This document shows positions 27,352 to 36,200 of a stretch of DNA of 64,000 nucleotides, one piece after another. Position 1 is the stretch's first letter, and the number at the start of each line of letters is the position of its first letter. Origin of the DNA: JANQEU01 sp965601455 (lineage in GTDB: Bacteria > Bacteroidota > Bacteroidia > Cytophagales > Cyclobacteriaceae); NCBI GenBank assembly GCA_965601455.1, contig OZ271831.1:3162001-3226000 (forward strand), in the 5' to 3' direction. The notes under the pieces were generated by a model. That model did no database searches, was not told the DNA's origin, and worked only from the letters and a program-made list of their open reading frames with translations. The position numbers were made by a program, and so were the translations under genes.

Positions 27352-28656
27352 TTATTCTCTGTCAACCGGTAAGGTAATCTCCACTAATGTCCATGAGTCC
27401 TTCACGGAGTCTATTTTCAAATGACCTCCATGATCTTCAACAATATTGCTACTTATGGACAAACCCAGTCCTGTACCATCCCCAGGATCCTTTGTGGTGA
27501 AAAACGGATCCTTCACTTTCTCAATTAATTCAGAGGGGATTCCAGATCCATTATCTCTTACTCTGAGAATCAGGTTTGATCCCTCATTCAGCGTAGATAT
27601 AGTGATGCCTCCATTTTCTGCGATTGCCTGGATAGCATTGACAAGTATATTAATCAGCACTTGATGCAATTGACCCGGATTACCTTTAACTCGAAAATTC
27701 TCGGCCATAAACTGTTTTTCAATAACCAACCACGGATCTAGCTGGGAGGTTAACATAACCAGGCTATTTTCCACTATTTGGTGAATATTACACGATTCAT
27801 CCAACTTGGAATTACCACGACTGAAGTCATTAAGGCTATGAACTATCCTTTCTGCTTTTTCTACACCGGTTTCCAAAATTTTCAACATCTCATCAACGTC
27901 TGCCTTCGATCCTGAATTGGTATCCAGCAACTGCTTCAAGTTCACTGTAGCTCCCCTTATGTAGTTTAGTGGATTGTTTATCTCATGACTTATCCCTTTA
28001 GTTAGTATACCCAAAGAAGCCATTTTTTCAGATTCAATTAGTCTGGATTGTGTACTCTTCAGGGTTTCCATTGCCTCCTGAAGATCTTTATTATGGCTAT
28101 TGAGATTTCCAATAGACCTATCGTATCTCTCCTTAAGATTATAGGATATAAAGCCAAGCAGTGCATATACCAAAAGCACATTAATGGTCATTGAAATAAA
28201 TGACGACCCATCGGGTAATTCAAAGCCATTGACATTCAAATAGATCAGTAGACCAAACAACGTCAGGAACGTTATCCCATGCATAATCCACCGGTAGAGA
28301 CCAGTCAAAACCACTGAATTAGAGAACGATAAAACGAGTATAACCGCGAGTGACCCTTGTCTGAAGAAGTTTGAGGCAGCAATCTCAATGGTCATGGACA
28401 ACAAGAGACTTGATATTCCAAGCATCGCTGCCAAAACAATGAGATTTCTCTTCCAAAGAATGAAGGATGCTAGAAGAACAAGAATGACAAAAAAATCTAT
28501 AAGTACTGACCTATTGATTTCTTTGTAGGTTAAGATTTCGACTGTTGTGGTAATAGACGCAGTAGCTAGTCCTACAATTACCATGATCCCCAGTATAAAT
28601 TGTTCTATCGAAGGATCCGTTTTCTCTCCCTCTACATGATCGATCCCCGAGCTCAT
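27352..28656 (-). CDS. Membrane sensor histidine kinase (HisKA-type, NtrB-like core)
   Basis: 434 residues. Five or six membrane helices occupy the first 175 residues. A coiled coil leads to KMASLGILTKGISHEINNPLNYIRGA, whose His is the phosphoacceptor (residue 224 in this numbering), followed by NILVNAIQAI, RDNGSGIP and GTGLGLSISSNIVEDHGG. The HEINNPLNYI form is typical of kinases that have no HAMP domain and respond to cytoplasmic or membrane cues. I use the ATG at 28656: the longer open frame begins at a TTG and would add an unlikely N-terminus. A TATCTTTG box (28662-28669) lies just upstream but has no TTG at the right spacing. It has no response-regulator partner nearby. Confidence 0.88.
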   Translation of the reverse strand: MSSGIDHVEGEKTDPSIEQFILGIMVIVGLATASITTTVEILTYKEINRSVLIDFFVILVLLASFILWKRNLIVLAAMLGISSLLLSMTIEIAASNFFRQGSLAVILVLSFSNSVVLTGLYRWIMHGITFLTLFGLLIYLNVNGFELPDGSSFISMTINVLLVYALLGFISYNLKERYDRSIGNLNSHNKDLQEAMETLKSTQSRLIESEKMASLGILTKGISHEINNPLNYIRGATVNLKQLLDTNSGSKADVDEMLKILETGVEKAERIVHSLNDFSRGNSKLDESCNIHQIVENSLVMLTSQLDPWLVIEKQFMAENFRVKGNPGQLHQVLINILVNAIQAIAENGGITISTLNEGSNLILRVRDNGSGIPSELIEKVKDPFFTTKDPGDGTGLGLSISSNIVEDHGGHLKIDSVKDSWTLVEITLPVDRE

Positions 28657-28757
28657 GCCGTCAAAGATATCTAAGAATTTCACATGTGATCGTGTGGAGA
28701 ATGGACACTGTAACCAAAGTATCAAAAAATCAAAAAGACCCCTACTAACTTGAGGTC

Positions 28758-29378
28758 ATGAGACTTTTTTCCATAATCCTCACTTTAGTGGTTTTGGGTT
28801 GCAGCAGCTCGAAAGAACCTCCGACGAACAACGAAATCAAGGAACTCGCCTTGTCCACCGGTGAATTCGTTTCCTCCAAAGCTCAAAAAGCCCTGAGTGG
28901 TCAATTGATGAAAGCTATGTCGGAGGGTGGACCTACGCACGCCGTTCAGTTTTGTAATACGGCCGCTTTCCCGATTTTGGATACACTAAATGTAGATTTT
29001 CAGGTAAAAATAAGGCGTACGTCATTGAGAGAACGGAATCCAGTCGATCGTCCTACCAAAAAGGAAAATAAGATTCTCATGGATTTTGAGGAGAGATCGC
29101 AAAATGGAGAAGAACTCAGCTCAACTGTCTCGATGATTGGGGAAGATGAAATACTGTTTGCAAAACCTATTATGCTCAACAATCCCATCTGCCTCAATTG
29201 TCACGGAAATATTTGCACCGACATTCAAGAAGAAACGTATAATCTAATTAGTGAACTCTACCCCGAAGACCGGGCGATTGATTATGAAATTGGGGATATC
29301 AGAGGCATGTGGAGTATAACCTTCCAGAAAGAGGAGTTGGTCAGTTATCTAGGTCAGCATAACGGAAATCAGGAATAG
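28758..29378 (+). CDS. DUF3365 (Tll0287-like) heme-binding lipoprotein
   Basis: 206 residues. A lipobox (VVLGC, Cys15) is followed by a DUF3365/Tll0287-like domain: AVQFCNTAAFPI, then RRTSLRERNPVDRPTKKEN, then heme motif CLNCHG with Cys145, Cys148 and His149, and GDIRGMWSITF at the end. The family includes single-heme c-type sensor or redox domains, often linked to signal transduction. It is divergent from a histidine kinase gene, so a periplasmic redox sensor working with that kinase is possible but unproven. Heme attachment would take place in the periplasm. Confidence 0.85.
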   Translation: MRLFSIILTLVVLGCSSSKEPPTNNEIKELALSTGEFVSSKAQKALSGQLMKAMSEGGPTHAVQFCNTAAFPILDTLNVDFQVKIRRTSLRERNPVDRPTKKENKILMDFEERSQNGEELSSTVSMIGEDEILFAKPIMLNNPICLNCHGNICTDIQEETYNLISELYPEDRAIDYEIGDIRGMWSITFQKEELVSYLGQHNGNQE

Positions 29379-29466
29379 CGAAAGACCCATTTCTTTCACT
29401 ATTTCCATGATAACCAAAACTACCTAATTAAGCACTTTAAGTATGGATGAATGCGTCTCTGAACCA

Positions 29467-31194
29467 TTACTTCACCAATATCTTGTTAACATCACTGATT
29501 GTTTCGTTGCCTAGTTGATCAACGGCTCGCACGCGATAGTTTACCATCCCGGTTTCCGTTAGTGTTAATGGCTTCTCATACCTGACTTCCGGACTATCGC
29601 CAATCTGATAATAAAGTTCATTTGTACCTGTTGCCTTATCCGTAGCACCCAGGTATAGCTTCACTCCTTTTGCGTGAACGTCTACCGCAGGCCCGTCCAT
29701 CGTTACAGCCTCAATTGGTTCGAGGCTAAACATCTGCTGAATACTTGGACCTTCTGCATCTACGAGAAGATTTAGTGTATCGGTGAATGAATTGTTTACT
29801 TCATCATATGCGGTATATACCACCTGATGGAATCCTTGCTCCTCGATTGTAACCGGAGAATTATAAGCCATGGTTTGCCCACCATCGATAGTGTATTCAA
29901 TCCTGTTTATTCCAGCTCCGACGTCTTTTGCACTTAACTCAATTTTCGTTTCGCGGGAAATAAAAACATTTTCCTGTACTTCAAAAACCGGACCATCGTA
30001 TCCGAAAGTTGTACTTGGAGCAACTGTGTCAACAATGAATTTATGCTCAGGAATTTGTGACTCAATTTCAAGGGATTTGTAACTGTTACCTACCTGGTCA
30101 ACGGCATAAATTTCAAGACTGTAATCGCCTGAAAGTTCAGTTAGATCGATACCATCTTTGTATTCTTTTTCTTCTCCGTTGAGTCGATAATAAATGGCTT
30201 TGATACCTGACTTGTCTTCCTCTGTCTTTATAATCAATTTGGACTCATTGGATACATACATTTTTCCATTCCCTTCAAATTGATCGCCATCAAATATTAA
30301 ACTCAACTCGGGTGCGGTTCGATCAACATAGAAGGATAATTCTTTCCATTCTTCCTTGTTTGCTACCTGATCCTCAGAACGGTACTTCAGTACGTGAAAC
30401 CCTTCTTCTACCGAAGCAAGTGAGATTGCTTTACCGTAGCTCTTTACCTCCTGGTCATCGATCTGATAAACAGTCTTTTTAGACCCACTGGCATTATCAT
30501 TGGAAACCAATTTGATGGTGCTCCGCGGTGATACGATGTCCAAAAATTGTTCACCAGTAATTTCATGGCTGGAAACGGGCGAGGTCAAGTCAATCTGAAA
30601 AGATTCTTCAATGACCCTTGAAACGTTTCCAACGTTGTCTACTGCATAGAAACTGACCTGTTGATCTCCTTCAGTGGAAAAGACCAGTTCATTTGAGAAA
30701 ACGTTATAGGATGATCCACTTTTTGAAAAATGGATATTTTCTATTCCAGACATTTGGTCAACGGCATCCGCATTTATCGTCAATCCAGGTCCATAGTAAT
30801 TCACACCTGCTTCGACATAGGTGGGAGCATCAGAAAAATCCAATGAGACTTCCGGGGCAATTCCATCCCTGTATATCTCGAATACCACCTCCGTCTGAGG
30901 AGTGACAGTCCTACCTGACTCAGGGTCAACGGCCCATTTGTGCCTGATAAAATTTACTCCTTCAGTATCCAATAGGAAAGGATTATACTGAGGTGTCTTT
31001 TCGCTGTTCAATTGATTTCGATTCTGTCCTTCCGGATCGGAAGAAACAAAGAGGTAGACTGGCATTTCCTTTGGCCAATACAATTTGGCATCTTTAGAAA
31101 CATACTGTTTGAGGGGGTGTTGCGGAACCTCCTGAGCATTGGCGATTATACCAGTAATCAGAATTAGAATTAAGGTGTAGCTAATTTTTTTCAT
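29467..31194 (-). CDS. Exported OmpL47-like beta-repeat protein
   Basis: 575 residues with a signal peptide (MKKISYTLILILITGIIANAQ). The start is set at the ATG at 31194; a longer frame would put a polar stretch before the signal. The mature part holds four or five repeats of about 90 residues of the OmpL47 / bacterial Ig-like type. Each carries the pattern 'GI..IYY..N..E..Y..PI.L...G.H.L.Y.A.D..GN', for example GIENIHFSKSG and VSFYAVDNVGNVSR, or GINRIEYTIDGGQTMAYNSPVTI and VVYTAYDEVNNSF. These modules are found in secreted and outer-surface proteins. No enzymatic motif and no T9SS domain are seen. Confidence 0.8.
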   Translation of the reverse strand: MKKISYTLILILITGIIANAQEVPQHPLKQYVSKDAKLYWPKEMPVYLFVSSDPEGQNRNQLNSEKTPQYNPFLLDTEGVNFIRHKWAVDPESGRTVTPQTEVVFEIYRDGIAPEVSLDFSDAPTYVEAGVNYYGPGLTINADAVDQMSGIENIHFSKSGSSYNVFSNELVFSTEGDQQVSFYAVDNVGNVSRVIEESFQIDLTSPVSSHEITGEQFLDIVSPRSTIKLVSNDNASGSKKTVYQIDDQEVKSYGKAISLASVEEGFHVLKYRSEDQVANKEEWKELSFYVDRTAPELSLIFDGDQFEGNGKMYVSNESKLIIKTEEDKSGIKAIYYRLNGEEKEYKDGIDLTELSGDYSLEIYAVDQVGNSYKSLEIESQIPEHKFIVDTVAPSTTFGYDGPVFEVQENVFISRETKIELSAKDVGAGINRIEYTIDGGQTMAYNSPVTIEEQGFHQVVYTAYDEVNNSFTDTLNLLVDAEGPSIQQMFSLEPIEAVTMDGPAVDVHAKGVKLYLGATDKATGTNELYYQIGDSPEVRYEKPLTLTETGMVNYRVRAVDQLGNETISDVNKILVK

Positions 31195-31470
31195 TGATCT
31201 ATGTGCTTGATTGTTTCGACTAATTACGTTATTAATTTCCGGTAAAAACAATCGTTTAAAGCCAATGAGGCCATATTGGCAACTGGGTTGGTTCTTTTGG
31301 CAGGATGCTTATATTCTTGATTTTTTTTCCAATAACACTGAAAAGAAACCCAAGATCAATTCAAGAAAAAATTGATGGCATAAGGGGGCTATATTCGGAA
31401 AATATACCTTCTTAAAACCCATTGAAATCCAATAAACTTAAAACTAGCAATCCAATAAGCTAAAATATTT

Positions 31471-31490
31471 TCTAAACACTATTGTTTAAT
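31471..31490. promoter_or_regulatory. Operator 1 (TAAACA-N4-TGTTTA) overlapping the -33 box
   Basis: TCTAAACACTATTGTTTAAT shares the dyad TAAACA-N4-TGTTTA with the site at 31513-31532. The promoter's -33 TTG (31482-31484) lies inside it. Centre-to-centre distance to the second site is 42 bp, about four helical turns. It probably binds the TetR protein encoded just downstream. Confidence 0.75.
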
Positions 31491-31511
31491 AAGTTGCAAT
31501 TGATATCTTTG
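31482..31511 (+). promoter_or_regulatory. Bacteroidetes-type promoter of the TetR operon
   Basis: TTG (31482-31484), 19 bases, TATCTTTG (31504-31511) is an exact fit to TTG-N19-TAnnTTTG. Transcription should start near 31518, inside operator 2, giving a leader of about 17 bases before the ATG at 31535. Confidence 0.85.
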
Positions 31512-31512
31512 T

Positions 31513-31532
31513 TCTAAACAGTAATGTTTAGA
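31513..31532. promoter_or_regulatory. Operator 2 (TCTAAACA-N4-TGTTTAGA) over the start site
   Basis: TCTAAACAGTAATGTTTAGA is a perfect 8-bp-arm palindrome starting two bases after the -7 box and ending two bases before the TetR start codon. Binding here would block transcription start, so the operon is very likely autoregulated. Confidence 0.8.
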
Positions 31533-31534
31533 AA

Positions 31535-32086
31535 ATGCCGAAGGTAGTAGCACAAAAAGAAGAATGGATCAAACTTGGATTCAAACTATTCGCAGAGAAA
31601 GGTGAAACAGGAATCGTAGTGGATCAAATGGCTACCAAGTTAAAATGTAATCGTTCCAGTTTCTATTGGCACTTCAATTCAAAGGAAGAATTCATTGATC
31701 AGGTGATTCAGTTTTGGGTGGAAATGGACACTGATCAAATTATCCAGCTTACAAACAATGAAGGGGCCACTAAAAGGAAGTTCAGAAAACTCATCAGTCT
31801 GACATTTAGAAAGGATCCCTACATGGATTTCGTTTTTCACATCAAACGATATGCGCTCAAAAGAAAGAAAGTACAAAAGATCATTGATGAAATCGACGAA
31901 AAAAGAATCCAATACACAGAGGATCTGATCTCTGAATTAGGCATTTCAAGAAGTAAGGCCAGGGTCCAGGCGAGAATAGCTTACAATTACCTAATTGGAT
32001 ACCATGAAATGATGAGATATAAGGATCAAGCTCCTGACTATGCAAAAAATGTATTGAGTGACTTAAGACAATTCATACACTTATGA
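31535..32086 (+). CDS. TetR/AcrR family transcriptional regulator
   Basis: 183 residues. The N-terminal helix-turn-helix spans about residues 8-55 (LGFKLFAEKGETGIVVDQMATKLKCNRSSFYWHFNSKEEFIDQVI), the classic TetR three-helix form. The C-terminal helical region is the ligand and dimer part, unlike any named subfamily I recognise. Two matching palindromes bracket its promoter, so it should repress its own operon until a ligand appears. The stop overlaps the next start (ATGA, 4 bases), coupling it to an SRPBCC protein that may bind the same kind of lipophilic molecule. Confidence 0.92.
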   Translation: MPKVVAQKEEWIKLGFKLFAEKGETGIVVDQMATKLKCNRSSFYWHFNSKEEFIDQVIQFWVEMDTDQIIQLTNNEGATKRKFRKLISLTFRKDPYMDFVFHIKRYALKRKKVQKIIDEIDEKRIQYTEDLISELGISRSKARVQARIAYNYLIGYHEMMRYKDQAPDYAKNVLSDLRQFIHL

Positions 32087-32616
32087 GAATAATCTACGGC
32101 ATCATTCTTCTAATGACTTTCAATTTTACCATTATGGCTCAAACTGAATACACCATTGAAATTGATATCAGCAGTGATCCAAAGAATACCTGGATAGCCC
32201 TGACCAATTTCTCGGAATATCCACTATGGAATTCCGTGTTACGGATGTCAAATAATGATGATCTCCAGCTGAATCAGGAGTTCAATGTGACCATCCTCCA
32301 ACCTGATGGAAAAAAATCGCAATTCAAAGCAAAAACCATATCCTTAGATCCGAAAAAATCCTTTTCGGCGCAACAGTTAATACTTGGAGAATGGTTTTTT
32401 TCAGCAACACACTTCTTCATCATCGACGAAGCAAAAGCCGACCATGTAAGATTTGTTCAAAAATGGGTATTGACAGGAATTGTCAGTAAACTTTTTAAGA
32501 AACAGATCTTAAAACATCTCGCCCATTTTAAGCAGATGAACAATGACTTGAAAGTCTATCTAGAAGCTAGCATAATCAAAATTGACAATCAATTCACAAC
32601 AAAAACGAATCACTAA
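32083..32616 (+). CDS. Exported SRPBCC (START/Bet v1-like) protein
   Basis: 177 residues. The first 20 residues (MRIIYGIILLMTFNFTIMAQ) form a signal peptide, followed by the SRPBCC start TEYTIEIDISSDPKNTWIALTNFSEYPLWNSVL, beta-strands, and a long C-terminal helix. SRPBCC proteins form a deep hydrophobic cavity for lipids, sterols or polyketides; most bacterial ones are cytosolic, so export is unusual. It overlaps TetR by 4 bases and the next gene by 1 base (TAATG). A role in binding or carrying a small hydrophobic compound sensed by TetR is inference. Confidence 0.8.
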   Translation: MRIIYGIILLMTFNFTIMAQTEYTIEIDISSDPKNTWIALTNFSEYPLWNSVLRMSNNDDLQLNQEFNVTILQPDGKKSQFKAKTISLDPKKSFSAQQLILGEWFFSATHFFIIDEAKADHVRFVQKWVLTGIVSKLFKKQILKHLAHFKQMNNDLKVYLEASIIKIDNQFTTKTNH

Positions 32617-33239
32617 TGGATCGAATTCAAATCAAAAAGGAATTACACTTTCAACAAGAATGGAGAGTGCACAAACTACTCCAGGACTTCGAGTTAGAAG
32701 ATTTATGGCAGGTACCCGTTACACTGAAAGAGGAACACACCCTCGCACAATTCCTGGATCAGTTCTTAAAATCAAATGACCGGGTGGTAAAAGCAGGTAG
32801 TTTGGCAGGTCTTCTTTTCAAATTCAGATTATGGTTGGGTAAAATATTTAAATGGGATGAAAAGCCATTGATCGATCATTTGCTTCCAGGAAGTATCAGA
32901 GAAAGATATGCGAAAGCGGAAAACCTATCGTTTGAGAATCTCCCTGAACCGGGTAACGGTGATTTTATTCCTGTATACCAGCTTGAAAACGAGTATCTGT
33001 CTGAAATAGAGAATGAGACTGTTCACGCCGCCCTACATCTTGGAAGAATCCGAAAGGCAGAGAGTTTCATCATTCACATGGCTGTCTATGTAAAACCCAA
33101 GGGCTTTTTTGGAAGTGCCTATATGAAATTGATCAAACCTTTCAGACACTGGATCGTTTATCCGGCACTCATGAAATCAGCAAGGCAAACATGGGAACGG
33201 TTTTTGAATAAGGAAAAAGAACTTGAAAAGATGGCTTAA
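32616..33239 (+). CDS. DUF2867-like protein
   Basis: 207 residues with no signal peptide. The C-terminal part (ENETVHAALHLGRIRKAESFIIHMAVYVKPKGFFGSAYMKLIKPFRHWIVYPALMKSARQTWERFL) has the pattern of DUF2867, a domain found alone or fused to NAD-binding epimerase-like proteins and probably SRPBCC-related. Function is unknown. It is the third gene of the TetR operon with a 1-base overlap upstream. It converges with the giant surface-protein gene, leaving only 13 bases between stops and no visible terminator. Confidence 0.78.
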   Translation: MDRIQIKKELHFQQEWRVHKLLQDFELEDLWQVPVTLKEEHTLAQFLDQFLKSNDRVVKAGSLAGLLFKFRLWLGKIFKWDEKPLIDHLLPGSIRERYAKAENLSFENLPEPGNGDFIPVYQLENEYLSEIENETVHAALHLGRIRKAESFIIHMAVYVKPKGFFGSAYMKLIKPFRHWIVYPALMKSARQTWERFLNKEKELEKMA

Positions 33240-33252
33240 GTCTATTTGTAGA

Positions 33253-36200
33253 TCAATTCCCAATAAGGAGTTTTTCCTTCCTTACATTGTTCCCCTGGCG
33301 AACTTCCAGAATAAAAATCCCTGACTCCAGGTGCATCTCTCGTCCAAGATTTTGATCGAACAAGCCAAAAACATCAAAGGTTTGCTGATAAAACCTGTTA
33401 CCCATTAGATCATAAACCGTAACGTGCATTTGATTTTCTTCGTCGGTAGTACGTACTCTCAGGTTAACATTTTCTGAACTCGCTGGATTCGGGTAAATCA
33501 ATACCTCCAGAAACTCCTCAGTTGGTGAGTATTCGATCCGGACTACATCTAGTTGTGCTGATCTTCCGTCGTAGTCCACCTGACTCAAGCGATAATAATT
33601 GTCACCAAATACCAATTCTTGATGTATATATTCATAAACCACGGGTTTGGACGTGTTTCCTGAACCAGAAATCTTATCAATCTTACTCCATGTAAGCCCA
33701 TCTGAGCTGTGCTCCAATAGAAAATGATCATTGTTGATTTCTATAGCCGTCTTCCACTTTAAATGGGCAACACCATTTTGTTCCTTTCCCCTCAACCAGA
33801 GCAACTCTACAGGTAAGGGAGAACCACTTTCAATTCCACTTGTTACGATTTTCTCGCTAAAGCTTAATGTGGCGGTCGATACTACATTACCCGATGACGG
33901 AGCTCCGGAGCTGACTCCCCCGAGATGATCCCATTCTCCACCTGTGTTATCCCATACCATCACCTGTAAGGCCTGATCGTTAATATCATCAGATGTTGCG
34001 CCACTGTTACTGACGTCGAGGGTAATTGAACTGGCAATTGCAGTCTCAGATCCGGTTTCTATTCGCCAGAACTCTCCTCCATTTAAAGTAAGTACCTGCT
34101 CGTCAGTATCACTGTTTACCTCAATAGCTTCCAAATCAATACCATTGTTTTCACCACTTGAATACGTATCCGCAGCACTGTTATAATACTCAACTTCCCA
34201 CGTTAAAGGATTTGTCGATTGTGATGAATTCTGAATATCGATTTGAATGGTTTTCTCAGTAGATCCTTTCCCAACCGGGAAAGTAAACGAGTTTCCATCT
34301 GATAGATCAACCTGTAAAGGACCACTTACAAAGCCACTACTTTGAATTATACTGCCCACTCCATTTTGTAGTCTGAGGACTGCCCCGGAGGCTTGCGTAT
34401 TGATATTTCCGCCATTTAAAGTAAGAGTGTTGCTGATATAAATGACTGCAGAGGCTGCCAAAACCAGATCACCTGAAGCCTTATTCACTTCAATATTGTT
34501 GAATACCTCTGAACTAAAATCTCCAGTTAGGGTCTGACTTGCTGTTCCGTCAAAAATGACTTCTCCTCCCCCATTGTTATAAGTAGCTGCTACTTCTAGC
34601 GTCAGATCTCCACGTAGGTTTATATTACCGCTGCCACTGTTGAAAGTACCATTGTTTATTGTAATATCCCCATCAAAGTCCATCGCAGCGCCTGTAGACG
34701 TATAGGTTCCTGAGTTGATAACGAAATCTTGTGCTGTTAACGCAACCGACGAGTTACCAACCAAAAATGTTCCATTCGTAAGGACTACATCTCCAGACAC
34801 ATTTATATCATTATTGTTCGTCGTATTATTCAGTGTTGAGCTTTCAATAACCGTAATTCCACCTACTCCAATGTTAAGGTCTATCGCTGGTAGAGACTTC
34901 ACACCCCCACCTGAAATTGTCAGTCCCCTTAAATTCGCAAAGTCAGGTGAAATAGTATAATCCGTGTTACCTGCCAAATCCAGGGAGCCCATGCTGGTTT
35001 GAAAGAAGTTGTCATAATTTCCACCGGGCAATGTAGAGGTAGCAATTCTGATGGTACCTGATCCACTGACGTCTCCAAAATTATGTCCATCTGAATCGGA
35101 AACATCAAGAACTCCATCAACCTGGATACTGAAAATGTTCTGGTCGTTGTCGGAGATAGAGTTCATTGCAATTTCATCTCCCGATTGTATGATCACGATA
35201 GTTCCTGGTTGCGGAACTCCGTTTCCATCATCATACAACCCGTCGCCATCGTTCTCTATATCCCAATTCGCTCCAGTACTCCAATTTCCATTTGTATTAG
35301 ACCGGTACGCCGCTAACTGATCTGGAATGTCAGGGCCAGCGGTGAATTCTCCATCGAAAGTGGTGACACCACCTGAACTTAAGTCTGACTGATCGAATGT
35401 AATGGTGTTAGCTGCGTCATCAACCGCTGCACCTGGTGGTTTCGACCAGTTAGGAGCAATTAACCTTACGCCTGTCCAGCTTGATTCATTCTGCTCTGAG
35501 CTATTGGCATCTGACTCCTCGTACTGAAAAACGATTTCACCTTGAAAGTTTGTTACTGAAGATGAGCTGCAAACCCAGTAATAATTTAACACATCGAGTT
35601 CACCAACCGGACCATCCAGTGTGGGGTCCGCTGATGGATGCACTGCATTAATTGGTTTTACCAATACACTTCCCGGATCATCAGAATCATCCACATCCAG
35701 AGTCACTGGTGTATACTTTCCTGGGGTACCGACTGGAATGATGAAAGCAGGAGCATTCGTGCTGGCAAGAAACTCCCTTTCAACCCCATCGCTTTTCTTC
35801 ACGCCGTTTAAAGAGATCATTCGAGTAGCATCAAAAGACGATGAACTAGTTGCCTGAGCATTGTTATCAAATACCAGGCGATTGTCAAGAATTTTGAAAA
35901 CGCCATCGTTTAATTCCAATTCCTGGTCAATAGTTAATGAGACCGCTGCTCCGGAGTTGTCTCTAAGTGTTACGCCTTCTGTGTTATCGATAATCAGGTG
36001 ATCAATTTCAGCGTTGTTATCGGACAAATTGATCTCCTGCGGGTCTGTCAGATTGTTTAATGTCAAACCACCATTTCCGGAACCATCGCTGGAAATTTCG
36101 GTTACAAGGGTCAAATCACCTTCAAGATTTATGACGTTTCCATCATCGTTCAAAATTCCGGATACCACCTCCAGGTCTCCATTAATGGTTATAGAATTTG

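Larger units (their letters stand above)
31195..31534. other. 340-base divergent intergenic region
   Basis: This gap separates the OmpL47-like gene (minus) from the TetR gene (plus). Its right 65 bases hold the TetR promoter and two operators, listed separately. The rest is AT-rich, with a weak hairpin ATCAATT/AATTGAT at 31355-31376; no consensus promoter for the leftward gene was found. Confidence 0.6.

Noticed and set aside
28657..28725. Longer N-terminus of the histidine kinase from a TTG codon
   Set aside because: It would leave almost no room for promoters against the divergent gene and adds an atypical segment; the ATG at 28656 fits better.
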